A DNA stretch of 64,000 nt from Erythroxylum novogranatense (taxonomy: Eukaryota; Streptophyta; Magnoliopsida; Malpighiales; Erythroxylaceae). The position numbers and the translations under genes are program-made. Of this stretch, positions 1 to 12,412 are shown piece after piece (position 1 is the first letter of the stretch; each line of letters begins with the position of its first letter). The notes beneath the pieces are model-generated. The model was not told the DNA's origin. It made no database searches and saw nothing but the letters and a program-made list of their open reading frames with translations. Where the stretch lies: assembly GCA_029891385.1 (NCBI GenBank), contig CM057228.1:86962304-87026303 (forward strand), read 5' to 3'.

Positions 1-1200
1 TAGGCTTCCTTTTTACAGTTTCAAGTTGAAATTGAAGTTGAGGAATAGTTTTGGGCATAGCTTCATTATGTATAGTTATTATGTCTCTCTATTGTTTATG
101 TTATCTTATTCTTATTGATTTGGGTATTCATACTTGAAAGATCATTATTATCACTCTCGTTGGATTGTTTATGTATGTGAACTCATTGCTTGAATCTTGA
201 ATACAATACGTAATAGTTATGTTTTGGATTCATTTGTGGCAAATAATGGTGTTGAATCATTAAGGATAACGTAACCTTAGATAAATAACCCAAGCTTATA
301 TGGTTGTTGCCTTGATTAATATGTTTGTCTAAACCTTAATTCAGTTGTCATATTAAATCTAAAGAGCTTGTTCTAGGTTATTAGATAACTAGGTTAGTTA
401 AAGTGCTTGTTTTAACTAAACATTATCTAACAAAAAATTGGGGTTGACATAGCTTATTATTAATCTATGATTAATAATTTCTAAAAGAGGTATAAGAATA
501 ATAAGACAATGAAGTATGTTTATTCGTGTGTGCCGAGATTGAACTGAAAACTAGATTCCATATCTATTCATCACTTTTATCACTTTTTGACTGTTTGTTT
601 TAATTTTCTATCATTAGTCTAATTTCACTTTATTTTTTTAGTTGAAACCAAACCAAACCCCCGCATAACCTAAACACTAATTTCTTTCATTGAAAAAGCT
701 ACATGAACACTCCCTGTGGATACCATCCTTACTCAGTGCTATTATAAATCTAAATGTGCAGAGTTAGGTTTTTTTGTTGTTGCATTTGATATGCATCAAA
801 AACCACGTTATAGAACATAGTTTGGAAATCATTAAGCATTAGCTCACTATATTACAAGATGATCTTGACTCTTTTTGAGACATCACGATGTATCAACTTA
901 ATGACATATATAGTTTGATTAAGTCTTGCGTTCCTCCTTGAACTAATTGATATTTGACGTTTTTAAAAAAGGGAAGAGTAATTCTATGATATTAGATTCA
1001 AAGGGTGATTATTGTAAATATGATGACCTTTTGAAATCTCTTTTATGTGTGGATATTTGTTTTACTTGTTATTGAATATCACTTACATGATATTAAAGAT
1101 CTCTTTTTATCTTGAATTATGTATTATGCATAAATTAAGAGGGAGCTTATCATTATATGGATAGTTACTTATTTGTTTAATCTTATTATTGTTCTTTAAC
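1..1200. other. AT-rich noncoding stretch, no gene seen
   Basis: I see no convincing reading frame. The stretch around 640-800, with a phrase resembling the inner end of old gypsy-type LTRs, may be a decayed retrotransposon end. This rests on general resemblance only and no boundaries or target duplication were found. Confidence 0.4.
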
Positions 1201-2556
1201 GTCACAAATGTTTTATCATCATCAAAAATAATAAGATGGTTAAATCAAGGGAGGTTCTAATAAATGTTTTATTGACAACTAAAAGCAAATCCTACTAATG
1301 AGTTTGTTATCTGGTGAGAAGCTTTATAAGAACAAGATGAAATTATGGAAAACTCAAGAAAATAATTCATCAAGATGATAATAAGGTAAAGATCAAGTCA
1401 AGAAAAAAGAAGATTAAGGCACATAAAAGACATTTTATATTTTTGTGATACTAAGTGCAATCTTACTTTATTAGTTTGGTAATCTTAAAGACTCACTATG
1501 CAAAACATTTAAAATCAATTTATTGTATGAGTCTTTTCATTCATTAAGAGGTATTAAAGTCTTTGCTTTTAACAAAAAGTCTTTTGACATTTCAAATACT
1601 CTTTTGGGGAAATTTTAAATATTTTAATTATATTTACATCAAAATCAAGTTTAAGCATTTAAAGTTATTAAAATTATATTTTTAAGTAGATTCGTTAGCT
1701 AATATAAGGCTATTGGTCAATTAATGTAAGCCTAAAGTGTATCAGGCAAGTCTATTAATACATGGTCCACTAATATAATGGTTTGGTTGACAAATTTCCC
1801 TTTAAAGGACATATTGATCGGCCAATATAGTTGAGTGGTCGAACAATATCTTAAAATTTAATGAATCTACTCATTCAATACACACTAGTTGACTAATATA
1901 CTACATTGGTCTACTAATGCTCTATAACTAGTTGTTAACAGTTAGTTATAAAGCAATAGTAGATCAATGTAGCATATTAGTATTGCTAACTACTGCAAAA
2001 CTTCATAAATACATGTTTTCTAATTAGTTCTTTCATCAAGAAGCACTTGAGTGTCATTTACACACATTTCTATGTGTTTCCAATCGTTTGAGTATTCATT
2101 CTCAGTTTAAGTGAGTAAGCTTTTTTAATATTATTAAAATGATAAAGTGAGTTATTTTGAGTTATAGGATGCTGTTAGAAATTTTTTTATTATATTTGGA
2201 GGTGTTTTAAGTGGCATTGAGTTTCCTTTTCACCTCAGAGAAAGATTGTAAAAGAATTTCTCTTTATCAAGTAAAGATTGTAAAAAAGTTATTCTTCACA
2301 TAAAAAGAAGAATTATAGTGAAAATCTAAGAAGAGTCTTAAGAATAGATGTAAGCAAGAGTTGTTCACCAAACTACTATAAATTAGTTTACATCTCTCCT
2401 TCCCTTACTCTTTTACTTTATTAATTAAGTATGTTGTTAAAATTTATTATTTTATTTCATACTTTTGTATTTTATAAATTTTGATTATTAACATATTTTG
2501 TTAGTAAATTTTAGTTTTAAATTTATGAACACTAAATTCACCCCTTTTTGGATGCC
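1200..2556 (+). repeat. Decayed copia-type LTR (probable)
   Basis: This AT-rich segment precedes copia gag remains and ends with a C-rich 'aattcacccctttt' phrase, like the end of the intact copia LTR at 13461-13489. Its start is uncertain and the primer-binding site is lost. Between about 1705 and 1920 it holds several loose copies of a unit like TTGGTCGACTAATA. The placement is inferred from its position before gag and from the similar LTR end. Confidence 0.4.
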
Positions 2557-2689
2557 AATGGGGCCTAACAAAAAAGAAGAAAGATCAAATTTCACTTCCT
2601 ATCATCCATCAAGATCTGGATGTAAAATTGCACGAAAAAATAATAAATCAAACCACATTAAAAATGTGGGAAATTTTCCATAATTTAAT

Positions 2690-4460
2690 GACGGGAGTTG
2701 ACAAAGTGAAGAAGATGTGACTTCAAATTTTGAAGGCAAAGTTTAAGACAATCTTAATGGAGGATAGTTCCATTTCAAAGTACTTCTAGAGTTCTCAGGT
2801 GGTGAGTACTAGTGAGTGGTGAATCAAATAAAAAGGCTTGGTGAATCAAATACAAAGGCTTGGTGAATTCATTCAAGATATTTAAGTTAATAAATAGGTC
2901 CTACTTTCTCTTAACTTAAAGTTCAATTATATGATAGTGGCTATTAAAGAAATAAAAGATGTGAGTGATATTACTGTTGATAAGTTAAATGGATCTTTAC
3001 TAGGTCATAAAGAAAAGATGAATAGTTATAAAAAGCATGTAGTAGAACAATTCTTATGAGCAAGGTCATCCTTAAAGTCTAAATACAATTATATGAAGCA
3101 AACTTGAAAAAGAAATTTCATATATAAAAATGGACATAGTCATAAAAATACATAGAGCAAAGGAGAGGAAGAGTTGAACAAGACTATTTGAATAATAATT
3201 AACCTTATAATCATCATCATCATGGTCAAAGAAGAGGAAAAGGAAGAGAAAATTTTGACATACATATTACAAGAAGAAATGACAAGGCCCAAGTTAAATG
3301 CCGTCATTTGGAAGCATTTTCATTGTTCTTAGAAATATTTTTCCAATAATAAAGATGATGTAAAAAATGTAGAAGCTAATGAAGACAAAAAGAGCAAATG
3401 GTACCTTAACGATGCAATTAATAATCGCATGACAAGTACTGATAAAAACAAATTTGTGGAATTAGATATCATTCTAACAAGGTGATAATAGATTAAAGGT
3501 AAAATTCTGCTTAAGATAAAAATAAGTGGTCATAAGCTTCTCTTAAGTATTTACTTTATTCTAAAACTAAAGAATAATATTTTATGTATAGTTCAACTTT
3601 TAGAGAATGACTTCAAATTCATATAGAGGGCCATACTCTTTAGATTTGAGATCATGATGCTAATCTTATAACCAATGTCGTTATAACTAGCAATATGATA
3701 ATTTTATTAAACTTGCATACTAAGAAAGCCATATGTTTGAAGACTAATGTCAGTAATCATTCATGGATATAGCATATAAGATATGAACATTGGAAATTTA
3801 AACGATTTAAAGTTTTAGGAGAGAAGAATGTAATGAGAGGTAATGCAAGTATCGATCATCCTGAACAACTATGTGAAGCATGTCTTCTTAGAAAGCATTT
3901 AAGGAAATCTTGAGTTGTCACTAGATTCATGAATAACATAAGAAAATTTTATTTCAAACCTACAAAAAGAATAATACACTATTTGCAAATAACAAAAAAT
4001 CTTGGGATCAAATATGGAGAAGAAGAAGATAACGAGATGATAAGGTATATTGATTGTGATTGGGCTAGATCAGTAAAAGATTGAAAAAACAATTCAAAGG
4101 TAATCGCTTTCTCAGTAGAGATTGAGTATAGAATAGCTACAAGATTGTGTAGTCTAGAAGAATTCTTTCAGATTTAAAGCAAAAGCAGGAAAGTCCCTAT
4201 AATAATTTACTGTGATAATATCTATTCAATTTTAATAAATAAAATTATGTTTTTTATGGTAAGACTAAATACATCGAATTACAACATCATTTTATTCGTG
4301 ACTTGATAAATAAAAATAAAGTTCATATAAACATGTTAATTCTTTAAACTAGCAAGCTAATGTTCTTGCAAAAGTCAAAAGAAAAAGAAAAGCTTTATTG
4401 TATCAAAGACTATAAAGAAAAGCTTTATTGTATCAAAGACTATCTCAAAATTACAAATTA
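2690..4460 (+). pseudogene. Degenerate Ty1/copia gag-pol remnant
   Basis: Conceptual translation across many stops and frameshifts gives copia landmarks in order. A gag segment reading like VDKVKK...SSISKYF lies near 2700-3060 and a damaged CCHC knuckle near 3290-3350. A protease-like WYLNDA...MTSTDKNKFVELD lies at about 3400-3470. An integrase zinc region follows at about 3770-3910, and an RNase H stretch reading NLGIKYGEEEDNEMI...YIDCDWA at about 3990-4085. Most of integrase and all of reverse transcriptase are missing between 3910 and 3960. It is an old, non-functional copy, much more decayed than the copia element at 12413. Confidence 0.7.
4382..4443 (+). repeat. Short tandem duplication (about 30 bp twice)
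   Basis: A unit containing aaagaaaagctttattgta appears twice back to back with almost no difference, at the 3' end of the decayed copia remnant. It looks like a replication-slippage duplication. Confidence 0.8.
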
Positions 4461-6459
4461 AAAAGTGTTATTGGAAGGTTAAATTAATTTGTGGTTTTAA
4501 GATGTACTTTTTGTGTTTTCTTTTAAGAAATTATTTGGTATTTTCTAAAAATATTTTGATATCTTCAATGCCTTGTATTCAAATGTACATTTCTTTAAAA
4601 TTTTATTTAATAATAGTTTTAACGTACTATTGAAGTTGCAAGTTATTAAAACAAAATTACAAAAATCTTGAACATTTCTCTCAATTTTTTAATTCTAATT
4701 TTCTATTACATTCTACAAATGTCAATAGAATTAACTTAAGCACTTTCTAAAGGACAGAATAAGAGGTGTTTTAGAAAAGTTTTGACAGTTCAACGATATT
4801 AATAATTATTGAGTTTTAATTTAATTTACCCTAAATGTTATATGAGTTGTAAACTAATCTTTATACAGGGAACTTTTGTTAGCAACCTTAGGTTCTCCCT
4901 CAACCGTTATTTTGAGGATTGAATATTAAATTTTAGGTTATTATTCTTCATAAGTTGAAAAACTAAGAATATAACTAGATTATTCTAAATTTACCTATTA
5001 TCATTATATGTATAAATAGATTATTATAACTATAAATGTATAAATTATAGTTATAGACATCACTAAGAAAAAGAGAGTAACAAACATAGTATAGATAGAA
5101 AAAGAAAGCAATTCATCATTCACCTATCCACCTATAATTTCGAATCAAAAGATTCCTTGGCAACTCTTGTGAAAAAACTAAGAAACTCCCCCACTTGTTC
5201 TAAATTTGATTCGTTTCTCACTTAAAACAGAAGTTGAGCTGGAGATTTTAATGTAAAATTGATGGTAAGTTTCTTCTATTCAGAATTCCACCTATCCTTT
5301 CTTTTGTTAGGATAAAAGACTTGAGTGTATTTATGGTTGCAAGGTCCGATTTCATTTCTCTTTGGTCCTTGTAGGGCCCCGAAATACCTGGTAAGGCCTT
5401 GAGCTTCACTCACAAGACAAATCTACCTAAACATGCTTCTAAGCCAAGCTTCATTGCATCTTTAGACGTGAAGCTCCTGTCCTACCAAGTTTAATTGATT
5501 CTATCATAAGCCGGAGGCTATTTTAAATGATTTCAATGACGAAGATTTAAATATGCCAAGCAACAATCATGGAAGCTATGTCCTAAGCCAACCATGCCTT
5601 ACCCTTCGACAACCGACAGTCCTTTGACAATATTCTAAAGAACCACATTACATTCTACGCGGAAAAATAAATTTGATTAGTTAGGCTCTCCATGAACGGC
5701 CTTTATGTTTCATCGATATCATAGCCCAACAGATACGAAACTAATTGCTTGCTGCTTCTGTTTCACTTTTCCTTGAAAAGAAACTAGGAAAGTGACTTTA
5801 GGGTCTTTGTCGCCGAGAATCATAAACATTGACTTGGTCTCCATTAAGAAGCATCTTCAAAACTCTTTCATTCCTATGTTAGGAGAACAGAATCATAGTC
5901 GATCCGACATTTGGCTCCCAAGTTGTGCAGGGACAGCTTGTGGTAGTGTCATCCCCTTGTTTCTTATTTTACACAACTTTAAGCTGTGTTATGGACGGAA
6001 GACTTGCAGAATTGAATAAATCTTAAATACTCAACTTGGCATTTCTTACTTCTTCAATTTCGTTTCCAGTTTCTCTACCATGTACCCACCCCTTGCCGCC
6101 CAAATTCTCTCTCGGTCCTTAATTGAAAACTTAGCCATCCAAAGCATGAGCATCTATTTTGAAGCGTGTATAGGGGATACGAAAATGGTCATTTATTTTT
6201 CCAACCGAGCACCATATTTAATTTTTGTTCAAATTAATCCACGAAAAGATGAAAAGAAGCTAGAATAGATAATGGATTTTAAAGAGAAAAAGAAAAGAAT
6301 AAGATATAGTACCAGCGAAATATAGTTCTTTCCCAGTTCCAATACAAAAACTCAGAAGAATTCGGTTGAATTTATGCTTCAGCTCAAAACAAATTCTTGT
6401 TACTTTCAACTTCTAATACAGAAAGAATAATGTTTGTGACAGAAGTGAACATCTGATGA
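4461..6459. other. Intergenic region, no gene recognised
   Basis: From 4461 to about 5100 the sequence is AT-rich and probably continues the old copia 3' end. From about 5240 to 6270 base composition is more balanced and short open frames exist, but none shows a recognisable domain or codon pattern. It is the 3' flank of the minus-strand DUF1191 gene. A minus-strand AATAAA-like signal occurs near 6190, but its use as that gene's polyadenylation signal is unproven. Confidence 0.5.
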
Positions 6460-7383
6460 TCAGGAAGGGTAAGGTATGTACTCGTGCTCAATCGTAGGCA
6501 TTGTCCGGGTTACAGGAGCTGTAGGAGCCCTGATGTGACCAACCATTGACACTTGCAGAGCTTCCTCTTCGTAAGCCCTTCTCTCCATTTCCTCTATTTT
6601 AGCCTTCTTCTTCACCTTGACAAACATGGCCACTAGCAGCAACCCCAATAGGGACGCTCCTAATACGGTCCCCACCGAGGTCCCGACCACTATTTTCCAC
6701 AAGCTGATTTTCTTTCCTACCTCCATTGGAGGAGGTATTTTAATCACCAAGCCATAATGACCATGCCTTGTGGTTACACAAATATTTGGCGATTCCAGGC
6801 CTTTTAATGTCACCTTACCGTCATTTTCAAAACTGGCACAGAGTGGCGTTTTGTTTCCTGATGATTTGTCGGAAATACGCGTATTTCTGAAGTCTATGGT
6901 TATCGGTTTTTCTGCAGCATGAATCCCAAGCTCAAAAGAGTTGCTAAAATTCACACCACTACCAACATTGTAAGCTAATAGGCCTAAAATAGGTGACACA
7001 AGTTGGTACCCTGATAAATCGTAGTTAGCATAGTATATAGAAGACCAGTTGTATCCCAGGTTTTGTCTGATTACCATCAGTCTCTCCACACATGGTTGCA
7101 CTGTTACTCCGATACCAAGATGGAATTCCTTAACCTGAGCTCCATACCTTCTTAAACTTCCGCATCGAAACCTCGCTGTATCTACAACGATCCCTGAGAA
7201 GTTTGCCGGCAAATGTACAGCGTGTATCCTTCCTGTCTTGATGTGTATGTCATACGACTTAAAGGTGTAGTCTCTGATGAGAAGATCAAGAAGACGAGCT
7301 GATTTGATCCCTTGAGGTTCAATTCCCACCGATACCATCAAAAGAAGAATTAGTACTAAAGCAGGACCGAAGATAGAGCCCAT
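6460..7383 (-). CDS. DUF1191 family single-pass membrane protein
   Basis: This intact 307-residue frame is a plant DUF1191 protein, a family of unknown function (family assignment from recognition of the conserved architecture). Residues 1-24 form a hydrophobic signal peptide (MGSIFGPALVLILLLMVSVG). A roughly 200-residue extracellular region follows, with possible N-glycosylation sites at N61, N112, N145 and N177 and Cys74, 98, 182 and 202. One transmembrane helix spans about 231-254, followed by a basic stop-transfer stretch (KVKKK) and a short cytosolic tail. The tail has a charged helix (EEMERRAYEEEALQ) and the motif SMVGHIRAPTA...TIEHEYIP, typical of the family. The first ATG is used because the signal peptide begins there. 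No intron is needed. Predicted location is the plasma membrane or secretory pathway; no reaction is known. Confidence 0.88.
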   Translation of the reverse strand: MGSIFGPALVLILLLMVSVGIEPQGIKSARLLDLLIRDYTFKSYDIHIKTGRIHAVHLPANFSGIVVDTARFRCGSLRRYGAQVKEFHLGIGVTVQPCVERLMVIRQNLGYNWSSIYYANYDLSGYQLVSPILGLLAYNVGSGVNFSNSFELGIHAAEKPITIDFRNTRISDKSSGNKTPLCASFENDGKVTLKGLESPNICVTTRHGHYGLVIKIPPPMEVGKKISLWKIVVGTSVGTVLGASLLGLLLVAMFVKVKKKAKIEEMERRAYEEEALQVSMVGHIRAPTAPVTRTMPTIEHEYIPYPS

Positions 7384-7649
7384 GTGAAGATTGATTCAAA
7401 AGGAGCTAATCAGTGATGTAGAATAGTTCTTCACAATTTCGTGGGGCTGTTTCATTAGAAAAGAAAGAGTAGTTTTCTGCGGAAGAAGGCTCTAGAGTGA
7501 TCAGCTGCTTCGGGATGGCTTAGGGATGGAGATGCCAAGAAGGAAAGCTTTGGGTTGTGGTTGGGGAAATTTATGGTGAGGAGGAAACTTTGGAGGATTA
7601 AAGACAAAGAAGCACTGAAAAGGGAGAAGAGAAGACTTCGTTTTTCTTT

Positions 7650-7657
7650 CTTTATAA
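7650..7657 (-). promoter_or_regulatory. Candidate TATA box for the DUF1191 gene
   Basis: Read on the minus strand the sequence is CATTATAAAG, about 270 bp upstream of the ATG at 7383. It would give a 5' leader of roughly 240 nt. The leader is rich in purine/pyrimidine runs. This is inferred from sequence only. Confidence 0.45.
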
Positions 7658-7699
7658 TGCAGGCCTCAGAGGATACAAGTTAATTGACATTTGATGGTA

Positions 7700-8229
7700 A
7701 AAGACTTTCTAGGAGGAGCAAGTCTCTCTCATCACTTCATCTTAAGCTGGAAGTGCCAGCATGCACAATGGTCACGCTTATGGTCATATCAACAATTCTG
7801 AATTGAAGACAAATTGATTCTCTAGATTCAAAGACGATGCATGAATATATCTCACTAGATAATGGGAAGAACAGATCAGCCGTGTCGATTCAAGAGTGAA
7901 CAGTGCCACAATTATTGGTTGAATATTCTGATAGCAACAGGAAATGGCATAATATCTTAGCAAATTAAATAATTACAAGCATGTCTTTTGTTGTTGATAT
8001 AAGAATTAGTAAGACCAGGTTGTTGTCGTTGTTGTTCACAATTAGTTGCGTATCAAGAAATCGAGGAATGGCACTACAGAGCAACAGGAGAAAAAGCTCA
8101 AGCTTGTCTTCCTTAGAAGGTAAACTTTTGATGAGTGATAGAAAGGATCGAGATGAGGTGGGGGTAATGATTCGGGGCGTGGGTTGATGATAACAATTTC
8201 ATCCTTTGACCCTACAAAAGAAATAGATA
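7700..8229. other. Upstream intergenic sequence
   Basis: This is the 5' flank of the DUF1191 gene. The short open frame at 7981-8187 has no recognisable feature. I see no gene here. Confidence 0.5.
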
Positions 8230-8950
8230 GGAAAAGAAAGGGCTTCTTTATTTGGATGTTAATTAATGGAATATAATGGAATGGAACAAAAATGAAACGA
8301 TTTATAATAAAGAGAATTTAATATAGTAAAAAACTGTTTGAGAATAATAGAATAACTTATAATATAATGTAGTAAAATATTATTTAAAAAATTGATGAAA
8401 TGGAATATAATATATAATAAATATCTATTATATTCATGTTATTAAAATGTTGTTACAGGAGGTTTAACGTTATGATTTTAAAACAAAAATATGTCCAATT
8501 AAAATCATAGTTTAAGTTACAGTTGTGACAAATTATTTTTAGATATTTTCTATTTTAAAATATTAAAATTTTAATAAAAGTTTTATTATTTTATTATTAA
8601 TTATATAAAAATTTTATTATTAACTATTTATTAAAATTTATTTCATTCTATTATATGTGATTTATATTTAACAATAATTTATTTTATTTTTATTTATGGT
8701 TCACAAAATTATATATAATTAATTATATATAATTTTGTGGACCATAATAAATGAATTTAAAATAAAGGAGGTTAGGGTTAGAAAATAATTAGTATTAAGA
8801 AAAATTGTAGAGGGCATGTTAGATAATATGTATTTATTATATTACATTCTATCCTAAATTTTTCGAATAAGTGATTTTTATTTCTATCCTATTTTATTTT
8901 ATTTTATTATAAAACTTTAACTAAACAATAAAAATATGTCACGTTTTATC
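8230..8950. mobile_element. MITE-like AT-rich palindromic segment
   Basis: A strongly AT-rich block is centred on an almost perfect inverted repeat. The arms are 8696-8720 and 8721-8745, 25 bp each with one mismatch and no loop. The outer ends are only weakly complementary (TTTATTTGGATGTTAATTAA near 8249; the reverse complement of the right flank near 8880-8935 starts TTTATTGTTTAGTTAA). No clear target duplication was found, so it could be a decayed foldback/MITE element or simple AT-rich DNA with a chance palindrome. Confidence 0.4.
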
Positions 8951-8957
8951 CTGTTAT

Positions 8958-9215
8958 AGTACTAGCCCCTCAGACTAATAAGCGCTTAAGCGGTAAGGCG
9001 TGCTTTTGGTCATGGAATGACTTGTTGGGAGCTCAAATACTCCAAAGGCAAAGGTGCTTTGATGACCTGTCTCCCACTTCAACAACTTTGTGGGTCCACA
9101 ACTCTCAATTTCAATTGCTTTCTTCTCCCTCTCAAGCGGGGCCCAAAGTCCCACATGGGAATCGTCAAATGTTATCTTTTTCTAATATTCTTTAATAAAA
9201 TTATCTAAGATAAAA
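8958..9215 (+). mobile_element. Possible tRNA-derived SINE
   Basis: The 5' part reads TTAAGCGGTAAGGCGTGC, then about 40 bp later GGGAGCTCAAATACTCC. These resemble degenerate RNA polymerase III A and B boxes of tRNA-derived SINEs. A body richer in GC than its surroundings and an AT-rich tail follow. No target duplication was identified, so the call is tentative. Confidence 0.35.
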
Positions 9216-12200
9216 TATACTCTTACTGTAACACCAATCTCAACTTTTAATGCTAGGCCCAGGGGTCTATGGACATTCTCTCAATGCTCACTTTAATTAG
9301 TACAAATGTGATGTCACCATACTTTAGGAGGTAATATATAGGAATCTTTACTTACTTTTAACATTAGAAAAGAAATGATTCTTTTTTCTTATTCAACACT
9401 GTAACCTTTTTCCTTTATTTTTTATAAACAAGTTCTTTCTTTTTACATTTTGTTTATAAAAAGTATTAACATCCAAGAGATATAGTATTAAAAAATCTAA
9501 AATTTGAAAAATTTGTGAGTCCCTTTCTAGTAATAACCAAAACATTTTTTTTAAATGTATTCTAGGAACATTTTCAACTGTTGATGAGTTAAAAATTGGA
9601 ATTCATATTTGACCTTTGTAACAACAATACTGTCTGGCGAAATTGTTTTAAGTTACCATGTGTCGTTCATGCATTGAGTCATCTCTGGCACTAGCTCATG
9701 TGGAGTAATCTTCAGTTTGTCATCATAGTTATGCTGCAAGTCCAGTTAAGTTGGGCCATAGGCTATTGTCTCTGATGGATTGAATTATAGTGTTAAGAAG
9801 GCTTTCTTTCTATACAAAAGTCTATCAAAAAAAGCCCTTATTCCTCTTCATCTAGAGCTCATAAATTATGCTACTTGGTGCTAATTTAAAAGCTATCCAA
9901 TCTCCATCTTTTCCCTTTTAGTCTAAACAACACCATTCAATGAGATCTTGATAAAACGCTATTGGTTAGTGGTCTTTATGGAGAAAATCCCAAGTCTTCC
10001 TTCATCAGTGGACAAGCATAAGTCATGTCACTTAACTTTAGCTAAAGAGTTATTAGTAGCATTACTAGACAAAATAAATCTCCCCAAAAGCTGCTTAATA
10101 CTGCTCCTTGGGAATTAGATATAAGAGGACCAATACACATGAATACTAATTACCATTTTTCATGTTACACATAAATACTTAAAATATACATAAATCAATT
10201 ATAAATTAATATAACAGAAGATTTAAGACATGATTTTCTTATTCATGTTATTATATTAATTTTGATATACTTCTTTAACAATAAAGAAGTTTGTATCAAC
10301 TTTATAGAGGAGATGGTAAGATAAAAATATTACCCATATTTTAAATTAATTTTTATTCTAATTTTATTGCTAATTTAATATTTTTTAATTTAAATAATTG
10401 GCCTATAAGTTAGCCAATGGTGTACTTAGTTCCGAGCAATTCATTATGTAACTTTTTTCATATGTTTCACTAGCCTATCTAAACACTTATACTACTAAAA
10501 TCATAAAAATTAACTTTTAAAAACTTTGATTTATCAATTTTCAACACTTTAAAATTTTAGAAGTACAAAAATGCTCTATTTTTAATAAAATTTGACGTTA
10601 CTCACTATCAAAGTTCCAAAATTTTTGCTTGAAAGATCATAAAATTTATCTTTGAAAATCAAAATCAAAATTCCTCCTTAAAATATGAAAAACACATGCG
10701 TTGAGAATAATCATCATACATTTATGGATGTATATCGTTTAAAGCATTAAAATGACTAAGTTAAAGGTACAAAACGATTACCTTGATTTTTACAAATTTA
10801 GAGATCTTAAATCTTCCTTGGTCTTAGTGTAATCAGCTTCATATGTCACTCGATGCTTGACTTTCCTCCATACAATATCTTTTAACTTAATTGATTCATA
10901 ATCTTGAATAATTTGATTTTGCTTTCTTTTGATTATTAAAATAAAATATTAGTATCAAATATGTTTTATTTATCATCAAAATGTAGACTGAAACCTTGCT
11001 TGATTCAACAATCTTCCCTTTTAATAATGATAACATATAAGGTGATGTTGAAGAAAGATAAATAAAATGATCGATTCGTCATTTATGAAAGTGACATAAC
11101 ATCTAACTTCTTCTCAATATTGTTTGATGATTTTATGAATTTTAACTCCTATAATGATTAGGAAATTAACAAATTTTTATTAAGAATCATATTTACTCAA
11201 GTGACATATAAACGTGATCAAGTGAAAATAAAAGTACTTAAATGGTAATTAGCAATTGAAATTTGCTTATATATGAAAATGACACATGTATAACATCATC
11301 TAATGAGCAAATAACAAGGATTCAATATTGCTACAGACGTTTCATGCACACATTTAAAAAAAACTATTACTAAAGAAAGAAAGAAAAATGAAGTTATCAC
11401 CTACTTTACTAAGAAAAGATAGAGAACAATCTAACGAAATGAACTATAAGTCCTAACTAGATAACATATTTAGAGGTTGATTTATAAGATATAGAAGGTG
11501 TAGACATCCTATTTTACTACTTTAAGCAATTACTTAGATCTGAAAAGATTTTTATAAAAAAATCGTAGAATCCTAAAACTTAGATGTGAATTTTAGAGAA
11601 TGTTAAATAATAACAAAAAAATCGTTGAATACCTAGGAGTTTGTAGTCTTATCCAGGGCTTGAAAATTTTAAAAAATCTAAAATGGATATTTAGTTTTGA
11701 AATTAAAACAGATGATAAGTTAAAAAAAGCTTAAAATACAGTGGGACGAAATATAAAGCATAGAATGAATCTTAGGAATTAGAAAATAAAATTAAATGCT
11801 CAGAGTAGAGTCTTAGATCTTAAAATTTTAGAAAAGTATTTATAGGATCACCTAGAATACATCACAGGTCTTGAAATTAAAACAAGATGCGGCCTATAAC
11901 TGAGTCTTAGGTCTTAAAATTAAAACAAAATTCTTATATAAATGCCTATGGTGGATCTTAAGATTTTTTAAACGAAAAAAAAGACGTCTAGAGATATACC
12001 TTAAGGCTTAAATTGAAATTGATATGCCGAAAGTTAGGATATACGGCTTAGGAAACAAGATGGAATAAGGCGCTTAAAAAAGTCCCTAAAGTTTGTGAGT
12101 TAAGACCCAGCACTTCAAATTGATTTTATATTTAATTTAGAAGTGTGAAAAGTATAAAAATTAGTGATTGGTCCCTAGATTCTGGCTTAAGCTTTGAGAT

Positions 12201-12412
12201 TTTGGAGGCTTGTATTATTTTGGACTTGAGCTTGTATGTTTTAGTGATTTTGAAATCTGTCTTCGGTTGAGTTTCTTTTAGAACTTCTTTAATGTCACCT
12301 TGTTTTCTAATATTGGTTTTATTGAGTGAATTTGCTTCTCTCTTGCATCATGCGATCATTTAATGATTTACAAATTGAAAACAAATACAAGATTACTTTT
12401 AGATTCATTTTA
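9216..12412. other. AT-rich intergenic stretch, no gene seen
   Basis: No domain or long frame could be supported. Between about 11560 and 12060 there is a loose repetition of phrases such as 'ggtcttaaaattaaaac', suggesting an old diverged tandem repeat. Around 9600-10140 is a less AT-rich portion of unknown origin, possibly a retroelement remnant. Confidence 0.4.

Noticed and set aside
5792..6268. Small plus-strand frames downstream of the DUF1191 gene
   Set aside because: No recognisable domain, splice pattern or conserved motif could be supported on either strand.
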